From positions 1 through 64,000 of the forward strand of contig DATLJD010000012.1 of NCBI GenBank assembly GCA_035539135.1: 64,000 nt of DNA, read 5' to 3'. Below the pieces are notes generated by a model. It saw only the letters and a list, made by a program, of their open reading frames with translations. It had not been told where the DNA came from and did not search any database. The position numbers were made by a program, and so were the translations under genes. Below are positions 43,297-50,909 of the stretch, piece by piece (position 1 is the first letter of the stretch; each line of letters opens with the position of its first letter). The stretch is from JABFWF01 sp035539135 (GTDB lineage: Bacteria > Pseudomonadota > Gammaproteobacteria > Xanthomonadales > Xanthomonadaceae).

Positions 43297-43356
43297 GCCT
43301 AACGCTTGAGTTAAGCCGAACTGCGAAGCGGTTTCGACTGAACGTATCATCAGGGC
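43297..43356 (-). other. attC site, left core degenerate
   Basis: On the minus strand, CCCTGAT at the left replaces RYYYAAC, followed by ACGTTCAGTCGAAACCGCTT, then AGTTCGGCTTAACTCAAGC and the right core GTTAGGC (43297-43303), which is canonical. Left and right cores of the circular cassette would still pair at most positions. Confidence 0.75.
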
Positions 43357-43359
43357 GCA

Positions 43360-44010
43360 CTATCTAATCTGTGCGAGTGCCCATTGAATGTACTGATAAG
43401 CTTCGTCAAAGCCATGCAGGTCAAATGAATCATCAACAGCTGACCTGTAAGGCCAGTCAATGTAGCGTGTTGCTACACGTGCGCCTGAACGCAGCTGCTG
43501 AAGAATTTGCTTGCTCTGAGCGGCTGTAAAAACACCTTCGCTATCTGACGGAGATCGGATTGCCTGATTGGAGTCAATACGAACCGAGGCGCTAGTGCCG
43601 GGATACTGGTCACCGCCGATAAAGATCTTTAGCCGGCCACCCGGGTAGAGCCAAACCCAAAGGTCTTTGCGTTGGATGTAACAGGACTTTGTATCGTCCA
43701 TGGGGTCTTTCTTACAGGAGGTACTCCAGTCTTCTCCGAGGCGGAAACCGGTTGTAAGTGACCCATCCGGCGCCCCCGAAAAGGTGCCACTACCATCCGT
43801 GTAATAGATGCGGTAATGGATTCCGTTTAGGGATCCTTCCTCGATCTTGTTGATCTCGACACGGGACAGTAGCTCCAGTTCCTTTTCGGAGACAACGCCA
43901 TCCGGCGTGAATGGAACCGTTGGCTTTAACAGCGTAGGTTTCTCTATACGGTCCTTCGCGATAGATGGCAGCGACATAGCCAGAAGAGTGAGGAAAAGCA
44001 GGGACTTCAT
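43360..44010 (-). CDS. Cassette-encoded secreted protein, 216 residues
   Basis: Signal peptide MKSLLFLTLLAMSLPSIAK with cleavage near residue 19. The mature part has an early stretch GVVSEKELELLSRVEINKI, the segment RIYYTDGSGTFSGAPDGS, and two cysteines (SCKKD and SCYIQRK) that could form a disulfide. There are no recognisable motifs. It is probably periplasmic. GC content is clearly lower than that of neighbours outside the array. The TAG stop lies 4 bases before the attC. Confidence 0.65.
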   Translation of the reverse strand: MKSLLFLTLLAMSLPSIAKDRIEKPTLLKPTVPFTPDGVVSEKELELLSRVEINKIEEGSLNGIHYRIYYTDGSGTFSGAPDGSLTTGFRLGEDWSTSCKKDPMDDTKSCYIQRKDLWVWLYPGGRLKIFIGGDQYPGTSASVRIDSNQAIRSPSDSEGVFTAAQSKQILQQLRSGARVATRYIDWPYRSAVDDSFDLHGFDEAYQYIQWALAQIR

Positions 44011-44084
44011 ACAAACTCCATGTGCGCCCTAAGGCCAATTACATCCCAATCCCTTTTACACCCCATTTCCGCGATGTAACAAAG

Positions 44085-45338
44085 TCATTCCCCGCCGGAA
44101 CCGGCCAGCCCGTCCCCCGGCTGCACCACCGGCAACACCACCCGGAACGTGGTACCGAAACCGACCCGGCTCTGCACCTCGATGCGGCCGTGGTGCTTGG
44201 CGATGATGCGGTAGGCGATGGCCAGGCCGAGGCCGGTGCCGCGGCCGATCGGCTTGGTGGTGAAGAAGGGATCGAAGATGCGCTGCAGGGCGTCCTCGGG
44301 GATGCCGCAGCCGCTGTCGGAAATGCTGACCCAGACGTGGCCTTCGTCGAGGCCGGTCGCGAGCACGATCGTGCCGCGTTCGGCGATCGCCTGTCCGGCG
44401 TTGATCAGCAGGTTCATGAAGACCTGGTTGAGCTCGGAGGCGTGGCACTCCACCAGCGGCAGCTCGCCGTAATGCTTCTCCAGCTGGACCTTGTACTTGA
44501 GTTCGTTCCAGACGATGTTGAGGGTGGAGTCCAGGCCCTTGTGCAGGTCCGCCGGGCGCATGCGCTCGTCGCGGCCGACGTGGGAGAACTCCTTGAGGTC
44601 CTGCACGATCTTGGTGACGCGCTCGATGCCCTCGCGCGATTCGTCCAGCAGTTGCGGCAGGTCGCCGAGCAGGAAGTCGATGTCCAGGCGTTCGCGCAGC
44701 TGGCGCAGCGGGGAATCGGCGTCGTCGGGCACTTGCGCGGCATACGCTTCGATCAGCGCGATCAGCGAGCCGCAGTATTCGCGCAGGGTGCCGAGGTTGG
44801 AGTGGACGTAGCCGATCGGGTTGTTGATCTCGTGGGCGACGCCGGCGGCGAGCTGGCCGATCGACGCCATCTTCTCGGACTGCAGCAGCTGCTCCTGCGC
44901 GCTGGCGAGGCGGTGGTAGGTGCGCTGCAGTTCCTCGTGGCGGCGGGTGAGTTCGGCCTCGCGGCCGGCGCGCACGGTGACGTCGTCGAACAGGGCGAAG
45001 CGGCGCCACGCGCCTTCGTGCACGCCGGCGTAGAGGGCGATCTCCACCGCCAGCGCGCCGTCGGCGGCGACCACGCTGCCGCGCCAGCGGCCGTCGCGCT
45101 CGGCTTGGGCCCAGGCGTCGTCGGGCAGCAGCTCCAGCAGGGCGCCCGGCGGCGGGGCCTCGCGGCCGGGGAAGGCGCGCCGCACGAGGTCGCACGCGGC
45201 GGCGTTGGCCTGGTTGACGCGCGCGTTGCCGTCCAGCAGCAGCGCGGCGCGGTCGACGACCGACAGCGCCCAGAGCGTGTCGCTGCTCCAGGACGCCGTG
45301 TCGATCGGACTGGAATCGGTTCCGGTGTCTGCGCTCAT
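44085..45338 (-). CDS. PAS-type sensor histidine kinase in the flgMN operon
   Basis: 417 residues, no membrane helices. PAS-like N-terminal half (20-130), a coiled coil (about 135-165), then the kinase core with EKMASIGQLAAGVAHEINNP (phosphohistidine), NLLINAGQAI, SDSGCGIPEDAL and GRGTGLGLAIAYRI. Resembles cytoplasmic kinases without a receiver. Its start overlaps the flgN stop by 4 bases, so it is the last gene of flgM-flgN-kinase. The response regulator is not in the neighbourhood. It may tune flagellar gene expression, which is inference. Confidence 0.9.
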   Translation of the reverse strand: MSADTGTDSSPIDTASWSSDTLWALSVVDRAALLLDGNARVNQANAAACDLVRRAFPGREAPPPGALLELLPDDAWAQAERDGRWRGSVVAADGALAVEIALYAGVHEGAWRRFALFDDVTVRAGREAELTRRHEELQRTYHRLASAQEQLLQSEKMASIGQLAAGVAHEINNPIGYVHSNLGTLREYCGSLIALIEAYAAQVPDDADSPLRQLRERLDIDFLLGDLPQLLDESREGIERVTKIVQDLKEFSHVGRDERMRPADLHKGLDSTLNIVWNELKYKVQLEKHYGELPLVECHASELNQVFMNLLINAGQAIAERGTIVLATGLDEGHVWVSISDSGCGIPEDALQRIFDPFFTTKPIGRGTGLGLAIAYRIIAKHHGRIEVQSRVGFGTTFRVVLPVVQPGDGLAGSGGE

Positions 45339-45670
45339 CCCACCCCGAGACAGCGCGCCTGCGGACGGACGCCTGACTGCCCCGAAGCATCGTACACGCC
45401 GGCCGACTCCACGCGCCCGAGATGGCGCAGCGCCCAGCCCACCTCGCGGCGGCGGCGGGCGAGCAGGACGTGGTTGGCCTGGTTAAGTTCGCTCAGCGCG
45501 CGCACGCGCTCGGGCGCCACCGCGTCGGCAGGCAGCGCCTGCAGCGCACGCACGGCGGCGAGCTTGCCCTGGGTGGATTGCAGCAACGCCTCGACGTCGT
45601 GCTCGACCAGCGCGCGGCGTTCGGCCGCGAGCGCCTCCTCGAGCGCGACGAGGGCGTCGGCGGCGCTCAT
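45335..45670 (-). CDS. flgN: FlgN-like export chaperone
   Basis: 111 residues, almost all helical. LEEALAAERRALVEHDVEAL and LNQANHVLLARRRREVG, and a variable tail, are typical of FlgN-like chaperones, which bind hook-associated proteins FlgK and FlgL before export. Sequence identity in this family is low, so the assignment relies on size, helicity and position between flgM (4-base overlap) and the kinase gene. Confidence 0.83.
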   Translation of the reverse strand: MSAADALVALEEALAAERRALVEHDVEALLQSTQGKLAAVRALQALPADAVAPERVRALSELNQANHVLLARRRREVGWALRHLGRVESAGVYDASGQSGVRPQARCLGVG

Positions 45671-45978
45671 CGCGCCAGATCGCGCTCGAGGCCGAGCAAC
45701 CCGTCGGCGATGCGCGCCGGGTCGATCTGGTAGGTCCCCGCGGCCAGCGCTGCGCGGACCGCTTCCACCTTGGCCTGGTCGATGTCGGCCGGGCCGGCGG
45801 CCAGCTTGTGCGCCATCGCCTGCAGGCCGGCGGCCTCGCCGGTCAGGCGCAGGCTGTCGCCCTCGGGGGCGGCGACCGGCTGCATGCGGTCGGTGCCGGC
45901 GCGCGCCGAGCTCGTGGCCGGGGTGGCCACGCCATCGAGCGGCCGGGACAGGCCGGCGCCGTCGATCTTCTGGGTCAT
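45667..45978 (-). CDS. flgM: Anti-sigma-28 factor FlgM
   Basis: 103 residues. A disordered N-terminal half rich in A, T, P is followed by the FlgM helices: LRLTGEAAGLQAMAHKLA, DQAKVEAVRAALAAGTY, and IDPARIADGLLGLERDL, with the usual QIDPxRIADGLL end. It binds FliA until the hook is complete and is then exported. AGGAG precedes ATG 45978. It is driven by its own FliA promoter, so it is autoregulated. Confidence 0.94.
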   Translation of the reverse strand: MTQKIDGAGLSRPLDGVATPATSSARAGTDRMQPVAAPEGDSLRLTGEAAGLQAMAHKLAAGPADIDQAKVEAVRAALAAGTYQIDPARIADGLLGLERDLAR

Positions 45979-46009
45979 TCGCCTGCTCCTGAGGCTTGCT
46001 TCGAGCCCG

Positions 46010-46036
46010 GTAACGGCACCCGGCGGGGGAACTTTA
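46010..46036 (-). promoter_or_regulatory. FliA (sigma-28) promoter for flgM
   Basis: On the minus strand TAAAGTTC, 11-base spacer, GCCGTTAC: a near-perfect match to the sigma-28 consensus TAAAGTTT-N11-GCCGATAA. The gene start lies about 32 bases downstream. Confidence 0.85.
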
Positions 46037-46067
46037 GCGCGATGTCACACATCGGCCGGACCCGGGT

Positions 46068-46742
46068 TCACTGCAGGACCTCGACCACGCCCGGCGCGGT
46101 CAGGCGGCCCCTGACCACGCGTCGGGATTCGACGTTCTCGGCGCGGACCACGCGTCCGGGGGCGGCGCCACCGAGGGCGCGGCCGGCCATCCGGACCTCG
46201 ATCCCGCCGACCCGGCTGACCAGCACCACCGGGTCGCCGCGGCGCAGCGGCGGGCCGAGGGCGAGGTCGTCCTCGCCGACCACGCTGCCGTCGGCCAGCG
46301 CGCGGGCGGGGATGCGGCCGACCAGGGCGGCGGGGTCGGCCGGCGGCAGCGGTTTGCCGACCGGGACCTCGCGGCGCTGCACGACCAGCTGTTCGGCGGC
46401 CAGCGGTTGGCCGGCCCGGGCCGGGGTGCGCAGGACCACGACGTCGGCCTCGCGGTGGGCCTCGACCGGGACGTAGAGCTTCCAGCCGGGTTCGTCCGGG
46501 CAGCGCACCAGCGCGGTGCGCGGGCCGGAGGCGACCGCCTGCAGCGGCTGGGCGCAGGCGGCCAGGCGGACGTGGGCGGCGAGCGTGGCCTCGGCGCGCG
46601 CCGGGTCGGCGCCCAGCGCCTGGATCGCGGCGGCGCGGATGCTGTCCGGCGATTGCCAGTCGCCCGCGCGCGCGAGCAGCGGCAGCGCGAGGCTGGCGAG
46701 CAGGCCGGACAACAGCAGCGGCGGGAGCGGCGACGGGCGCAA
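46068..46742 (-). CDS. flgA: Flagellar P-ring assembly chaperone FlgA
   Basis: 224 residues. From TTG 46742, a signal peptide (LLLSGLLASLALPLLARA). The SAF domain is visible in the second half: LRTPARAGQPLAAEQLVVQRR and ADGSVVGEDDLALGPPLRRG, then VVLVSRVGGIEVRMAGRAL. FlgA helps FlgI assemble into the P ring in the periplasm. There is no upstream ATG, and the TTG start fits the sigma-54 promoter ahead of it. Monocistronic and divergent from cheV. Confidence 0.85.
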   Translation of the reverse strand: MRPSPLPPLLLSGLLASLALPLLARAGDWQSPDSIRAAAIQALGADPARAEATLAAHVRLAACAQPLQAVASGPRTALVRCPDEPGWKLYVPVEAHREADVVVLRTPARAGQPLAAEQLVVQRREVPVGKPLPPADPAALVGRIPARALADGSVVGEDDLALGPPLRRGDPVVLVSRVGGIEVRMAGRALGGAAPGRVVRAENVESRRVVRGRLTAPGVVEVLQ

Positions 46743-46777
46743 GGACGCGTTCCGGAGGCGGATCTGGCTGGAACAGA

Positions 46778-46793
46778 GGCAACGGGCGTGCCA
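46778..46793 (-). promoter_or_regulatory. Sigma-54 promoter for flgA
   Basis: TGGCACGCCCGTTGCC on the minus strand has the invariant GG and GC with 10 bases between (consensus TGGCACG-N4-TTGCW). It sits 35 bases before the TTG start of flgA and gives a leader of about 26 bases. Confidence 0.85.
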
Positions 46794-46801
46794 GCGACGG
46801 C

Positions 46802-46819
46802 GGCGGAGCAAGCTCCGCC
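46802..46819. repeat. Perfect palindrome between flgA and cheV
   Basis: GGCGGAGCAAGCTCCGCC is an exact 18-base palindrome. It belongs with the GGAGCAAGCTCC family seen also at 63.9 kb. It lies between the divergent sigma-54 and sigma-28 promoters. Confidence 0.6.
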
Positions 46820-46831
46820 TTACGGGGGGCC

Positions 46832-46858
46832 TCAACTTCGGCGGGGCGCGGCCGACAA
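46832..46858 (+). promoter_or_regulatory. FliA (sigma-28) promoter for cheV
   Basis: TCAACTTC, 11-base spacer, GCCGACAA: close to TAAAGTTT-N11-GCCGATAA, with six of eight bases right in the -10. The start site would fall at or near the cheV ATG at 46866, so the message is probably leaderless. Confidence 0.65.
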
Positions 46859-46865
46859 CGCGGGC

Positions 46866-47786
46866 ATGGGACACGCCCTCCTCGACCGCATCGACCAGCG
46901 CATCCGCCTGGCCGGCCACAACCGGCTGGCGCTGCTGCTGTTCCGCCTCGGCTCGCGTCAGCTTTTTGGCGTGAACGTGTTCAAGGTGCAGGAGGTGCTG
47001 CCGCGGCCGCCGCTGTTCCGGCTGCCGCAGCTGCCGCGCGCCTTCGCCGGCGCGGCCGACGTGCGCGGGCGCACGGTGCCGGTGCTGGACCTCGGCCGGG
47101 CGATCGACCAGGAGCCCGGCGATCCGCCGCAGTACCTGGTGGTGACCGAGTTCAACCGCAGCGTGCAGGGTTTCCTGGTCTCGGCGGTGGAGCGGATCGT
47201 CAACATTGCGGTCGAGGACATCCAGCCGCCGCCCGAGTGGGGCGGCGGCGCCAGCCCGCACCTGACCGGCATCACCCGCCACAACGGCGAGCTGATCCAG
47301 CTGCTGGACGTGGAAAGCGTGCTGGCCGAATCCGCCCCGCGCGAGCGCGACACCCAGCCGCTGGCGCCGCTGGAAGTCGCGCCCAGCGTGCCGCGCCAGG
47401 TGCTGGTGGTGGACGACTCTCGGGTCGCCCGCAACCAGATCCGCGGGGTGCTGGAGCAGCTCGGGCTGGAGTCCACCCAGCTCTCCGACGGCCGCCAGGC
47501 ACTGGACCACCTGCTGCAGCTGGTGGCCGCCGGCCAGGCCCCCGGCGAGCGCTACGCCATGGTCATTTCCGACATCGAGATGCCGGCCATGGACGGCTAC
47601 ACCCTGACGACGGAAATCCGTCGCAATCCCGCGCTGTCGGACCTGTACGTGCTGCTGCACACCTCGCTGTCGGGCGTGTTCAACCAGGCGATGGTGGAGC
47701 GGGTGGGCGCGGACGACTTCGTCGCCAAGTACTCCGAACACGACCTCGCCGAGCACATCGGCCGGCGCCTGATGGCGCTGGCGTAG
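46866..47786 (+). CDS. cheV: Chemotaxis protein CheV
   Basis: 306 residues: a CheW-like domain (about 15-160, with FKVQEVLPRPPLFRLPQLP and DVRGRTVPVLDLGRAI) followed by a receiver domain (170-300) with LVVDDSRVARNQI and phosphoacceptor in VISDIEMPAMDGY and the lysine in AKYSEHDLAEHI. CheV links chemoreceptors to the kinase and adapts through its receiver. ATG 46866 is close to the FliA promoter. Palindromic repeats follow. Confidence 0.95.
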   Translation: MGHALLDRIDQRIRLAGHNRLALLLFRLGSRQLFGVNVFKVQEVLPRPPLFRLPQLPRAFAGAADVRGRTVPVLDLGRAIDQEPGDPPQYLVVTEFNRSVQGFLVSAVERIVNIAVEDIQPPPEWGGGASPHLTGITRHNGELIQLLDVESVLAESAPRERDTQPLAPLEVAPSVPRQVLVVDDSRVARNQIRGVLEQLGLESTQLSDGRQALDHLLQLVAAGQAPGERYAMVISDIEMPAMDGYTLTTEIRRNPALSDLYVLLHTSLSGVFNQAMVERVGADDFVAKYSEHDLAEHIGRRLMALA

Positions 47787-47805
47787 CGGCAAGCGGGTTG
47801 CTGGT

Positions 47806-47920
47806 TCCCCCTCTCCCGCTTGCGGGAGAGGGTCGGGGTGAGGGTGAGTCTTCGCCTACAGCGGCACCCTCACCCTCGCGCTGACGCGCTCGACCTCTCC
47901 CGCCAGCGGGAGAGGTGAAG
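47806..47920. repeat. Dispersed palindromic repeats between cheV and flgB
   Basis: Two units: CCCTCTCCCGCTTGCGGGAG with GGTCGGGGTGAGGG, and an inverted unit CTCACCCTCGCGCTGACGCG with CTCTCCCGCCAGCGGGAG. Same family as at 9.6 and 30.8 kb. They lie just upstream of the flgB promoter. Confidence 0.85.
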
Positions 47921-47969
47921 GCACCGGCGCCGCGCCTCGCGCCGCTTCCTTGCAGGGCCTGCCCGCCGC

Positions 47970-47985
47970 TGGCACGCCGCTTGCA
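47970..47985 (+). promoter_or_regulatory. Sigma-54 promoter for flgB operon
   Basis: TGGCACGCCGCTTGCA matches TGGCACG-N4-TTGCW exactly (10 bases between GG and GC). The start would be near 47996, 20 bases before the flgB ATG and its GGAGG. Confidence 0.9.
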
Positions 47986-48016
47986 CCGCCTTCCGTGCAT
48001 TCGTCCGGAGGCGGCC

Positions 48017-48406
48017 ATGTCCGATCCGATCCAGCCAGGCGCCGAGTCCTTCCTCGGCATCCACGGGACCGCGCTCGCGCTGCGCGAGCGGCGGCTGCAG
48101 CTGCTCGCCGCCAACCTCGCCAACGCGGACACGCCGGGCTTCAAGGCCCAGGACCTCGACTTCAATACCGCGCTCGGCGCCGCGCTGCAGCCGGCCGCCG
48201 GCGCCGCGGGGACCGATCCGCTGGACGCGGCCGTCGCCGCGGCCCGTTACGCGCGCACCCCGACCCAGCCCAGCCTCGACGGCAACACCGTCGAGGGCGA
48301 GCAGGAGAAGGCGCGCTTCGCCCAGGCCGCGCTCGAATACCGCGCCTCGCTCGCCTTCGTCGAGTCGAAGGTGCGCTCGATGCTGACCGCCATCACCGGC
48401 CAGTAA
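48017..48406 (+). CDS. flgB: Flagellar rod protein FlgB
   Basis: 129 residues. The flagellar rod N-terminal motif LQLLAANLANADTPGFKAQD is clear, and the C-terminus has EYRASLAFVESKVRSMLTAI. It forms the proximal rod, with FlgC and FlgF. ATG 48017 follows CGGAGG. First gene of a long operon; its promoter is the sigma-54 site upstream. The next gene starts 12 bases later. Confidence 0.95.
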   Translation: MSDPIQPGAESFLGIHGTALALRERRLQLLAANLANADTPGFKAQDLDFNTALGAALQPAAGAAGTDPLDAAVAAARYARTPTQPSLDGNTVEGEQEKARFAQAALEYRASLAFVESKVRSMLTAITGQ

Positions 48407-48417
48407 GGAGACCCGTC

Positions 48418-48825
48418 GTGAGCAATCTTCCGATCTTCGACGTCGCCGGGAGCGCGATGACCGCGCAGTCGGTGCGCCTGAGCACGGTGGCCAGCAACCT
48501 CGCCAACGCGGACACCGTCGCCGGCTCGCCGGACGCGGTGTATCGCGCCAGGCAGCCGGTGTTCTCCGCCGAGCCAATCGCCGGCGACCCGGCGCTCGCC
48601 GGCGTGCGGGTGACCGCCGTCAACGAGAGCACCGCCGCCCCGATCAAGCGCTACGAGCCCAACCACCCGCTCGCCGACGCGCAGGGCTACGTGTACGCGC
48701 CCGACGTGGATCCGGTCGCGCAGATGGTCGACATGATTTCCGCCTCGCGCAGCTACCAGGCCGACGTCGAGGTGCTCAACACCGCCAAGGAACTGGCCAA
48801 CGCCACGCTGATGCTCGGCAAGTGA
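48418..48825 (+). CDS. flgC: Flagellar rod protein FlgC
   Basis: 135 residues with GTG start 48418 behind AAGGAG. Rod signature VRLSTVASNLANADTVAGSP, later DPVAQMVDMISASRSYQADV, and the C-terminal VLNTAKELANATLMLGK, all usual for FlgC. Second gene of the operon. Confidence 0.96.
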   Translation: MSNLPIFDVAGSAMTAQSVRLSTVASNLANADTVAGSPDAVYRARQPVFSAEPIAGDPALAGVRVTAVNESTAAPIKRYEPNHPLADAQGYVYAPDVDPVAQMVDMISASRSYQADVEVLNTAKELANATLMLGK

Positions 48826-48862
48826 TGCGACCGCATCGCGCCGGACGGAGACCCGACACCCC

Positions 48863-49528
48863 ATGACCACCATTCCCGGCACCAGCGACAACCCCTACGC
48901 GGGCTACGGCCTCGGCGTGCAGTCGCCTTCGCGCGCCGACTCGATGGGCCAGGCCGACTTCCTGCGCCTGATGACCGAGCAGCTGAAGAACCAGGATCCG
49001 CTCAAGCCGCTCGAGGGTTCGCAGTTCCTCGGCCAGCTCGCGCAGTTCTCCACCGTGCAGGGCATCGAACAGATGAACGGCGCGATGGGCGCGATGGCCA
49101 GCGTGATGGAGAACGACCAGGCGCTGCGCGCCGCCGCGCTGGTCGGCCACGACGCGCTGGTGGACGCCGACGGCCTCACCCTCGCCGAGGGCAAGGGCCT
49201 GAGCGGCGAGATCGTCGCCACCTCCGCCGGCCCCCTGCAGGTGGAGATCGTGGACGGCGCCGGCCAGGTCGTGCGCCGCATGGACGTCGAGGCCGGCGCC
49301 GCCGGCGCCGTGCCCTTCGCCTGGGACGGCCGCACCGACGGCGGCGACGCCGCGCCGGCCGGCACCTACACCGTGCGCGCGCGCGCCGGCGCCGGCGAGG
49401 ACGCGCGGGCGCTGGACGTGCGCGTGGCCGCCCACATCGACAGCGTTTCGATCGAGGCCACCGGCCTCGTCCTCAACCTCGCGGGGCTGGGCAGCGTGCC
49501 GCTGTCCGGCATCCGCCGCATCGGCTGA
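48863..49528 (+). CDS. flgD: Flagellar hook cap assembly protein FlgD
   Basis: 221 residues. FlgD N-terminal motif DFLRLMTEQLKNQDPLKPLE and QFLGQLAQFSTVQGIEQMN, then a Tudor-like/Fn3 core with WDGRTDGGDAAPAGTYTV. It caps the growing hook and is discarded. Starts 38 bases after flgC. Confidence 0.95.
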   Translation: MTTIPGTSDNPYAGYGLGVQSPSRADSMGQADFLRLMTEQLKNQDPLKPLEGSQFLGQLAQFSTVQGIEQMNGAMGAMASVMENDQALRAAALVGHDALVDADGLTLAEGKGLSGEIVATSAGPLQVEIVDGAGQVVRRMDVEAGAAGAVPFAWDGRTDGGDAAPAGTYTVRARAGAGEDARALDVRVAAHIDSVSIEATGLVLNLAGLGSVPLSGIRRIG

Positions 49529-49556
49529 CCGCCGCGTCTTCCCTGGAGAGCCCGCA

Positions 49557-50777
49557 ATGAGTTTCCGCATCTCGCTCAGCGGCATGAACGCCGCTTCCGC
49601 CGACCTCAACGTCACGTCCAACAACATCGCCAACGTCAACACGACCGGCTTCAAGGAGTCGCGCGCGGAGTTCGGCGACGTGTTCGCCGCATCGGCCTAC
49701 GGGCTGGCCAAGAACGCGATCGGCGCCGGCGTGCGCCTGCAGGCGGTGGCCCAGCAGTTCGGCCAGGGCAACATCGACTTCACCGGCCGCAACCTCGACC
49801 TCGCGATCAACGGCCAGGGTTTCTTCACCCTGTCCGACGGCGGCTCCATGGTCTATTCGCGCGCCGGCAACTTCGGCGCCGACAAGGACGGCTTCGTGGT
49901 CAACGCCTCCGGCCAGCGCCTGCAGGTGTACCTGCCGAACGCCGCCGGCAACGGCTTCGACACCGGCCGCCTGTCCGACCTGCAGCTGTCGATCGGCGAC
50001 TCCGCGCCGCAGCCCACCGGCACCGTCACCGTGCAGAGCAACCTGCCGGCGAACGCGACCGCGCCGGCGGTCGCGCCCTTCGACCCGACCGACCCGAACA
50101 CCTACAACCGCACCACTTCGCTGACGGTGTACGACTCGCTCGGCGCCGCGCACAGCCAGTCGCTGTACTTCGTCAAGACCGCCAACCCGAACGAGTGGCA
50201 GGTCCACACCTACATCGACGGCACCGCGGTCGGCGGCGCGCAGACGCTGCAGTACTCCGACACCGGCACCCTGACCTCGCCCTCGCCCGGCCAGATCGCG
50301 CTGCCGGCGTACACGCCGGCCACCGGCGCGGCGGACATGGCGATCACCCTCGACCTCGGCGCATCCACCCAGTACGGCGAGAGCTTCAGCCTGGCCGCGC
50401 TGACCCAGGACGGCTACACCACCGGCCGCCTGACCGGCATCGACGTGACCTCCGACGGCGTGGTCCAGGCGCGCTACACCAACGGCGTGTCGACCCCGCT
50501 CGGCCAGGTCGCGATGACCAACTTCGCCAACCCGCAGGGTCTGCAGCCGCTCGGCGACAACGGCTGGGCGGAAACCTCCGAGTCGGGCCAGCCGCGCCGC
50601 GGCCAGGCCGGCACCTCGGAGTTCGGCGCGATCAACGGCGGCGCGCTGGAATCGTCCAACGTCGACCTGACCGCGCAGCTGGTGAACATGATCACCGCGC
50701 AGCGCAACTTCCAGGCCAACGCGCAGATGATCCAGACCCAGGACCAGGTGACGCAGACCGTCATCAACATCCGCTGA
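49557..50777 (+). CDS. flgE: Flagellar hook protein FlgE
   Basis: 406 residues. Opens with SFRISLSGMNAASADLNVTS and NNIANVNTTGFKESRAEFGD, keeps the central D1/D2 domain, and ends with SSNVDLTAQLVNMITAQRNF. It forms the hook. Start follows GGAGAG. A repeat of about 110 bases separates it from flgF, while most other gaps in this operon are short. Confidence 0.96.
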   Translation: MSFRISLSGMNAASADLNVTSNNIANVNTTGFKESRAEFGDVFAASAYGLAKNAIGAGVRLQAVAQQFGQGNIDFTGRNLDLAINGQGFFTLSDGGSMVYSRAGNFGADKDGFVVNASGQRLQVYLPNAAGNGFDTGRLSDLQLSIGDSAPQPTGTVTVQSNLPANATAPAVAPFDPTDPNTYNRTTSLTVYDSLGAAHSQSLYFVKTANPNEWQVHTYIDGTAVGGAQTLQYSDTGTLTSPSPGQIALPAYTPATGAADMAITLDLGASTQYGESFSLAALTQDGYTTGRLTGIDVTSDGVVQARYTNGVSTPLGQVAMTNFANPQGLQPLGDNGWAETSESGQPRRGQAGTSEFGAINGGALESSNVDLTAQLVNMITAQRNFQANAQMIQTQDQVTQTVINIR

Positions 50778-50784
50778 CGATGAC

Positions 50785-50895
50785 TCCCTCTCCCGCTCGC
50801 GGGAGAGGGCCGGGGTGAGGGCGCGAGGCGCGCAGCGCCGAGCCGGCTTCGCCACTCACCCCCTCCCCGGCCCTCCCCCGCACGCGGGGGAGGGA
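50785..50895. repeat. Palindromic repeat pair in the flgE-flgF gap
   Basis: Two hairpins, CTCCCTCTCCCGC / GCGGGAGAG and CCCTCCCCCGCACGCGGGGG, in the 132-base gap. They are the same dispersed family as elsewhere in the window. Within an operon they can stabilise or attenuate the downstream message. Confidence 0.85.
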
Positions 50896-50909
50896 GAAGA
50901 GAAAACGCC

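Larger units (their letters stand above)
41950..44033 (-). mobile_element. Second gene-cassette array on the minus strand, no integrase
   Basis: Four to five short genes alternate with attC sites at 43297-43356, 42932-42991, 42399-42460 and a short degenerate one at 41950-41982. The first cassette's left boundary carries a core-like sequence at 44026-44033. Genes and attC share one orientation, and stop codons lie in or next to R''. Base composition is clearly lower in GC than on either side, as expected for acquired cassettes. No intI gene is found near, so it is an attC cluster without an integrase. One site is almost the same as attC1 of the first array. Confidence 0.85.

Noticed and set aside
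44011..44084. attI site or integrase start at the left end of the second array
   Set aside because: Only a core-like CTTAGGGC is present; the flanking sequence lacks the attI layout, and the next gene is a chromosomal histidine kinase.
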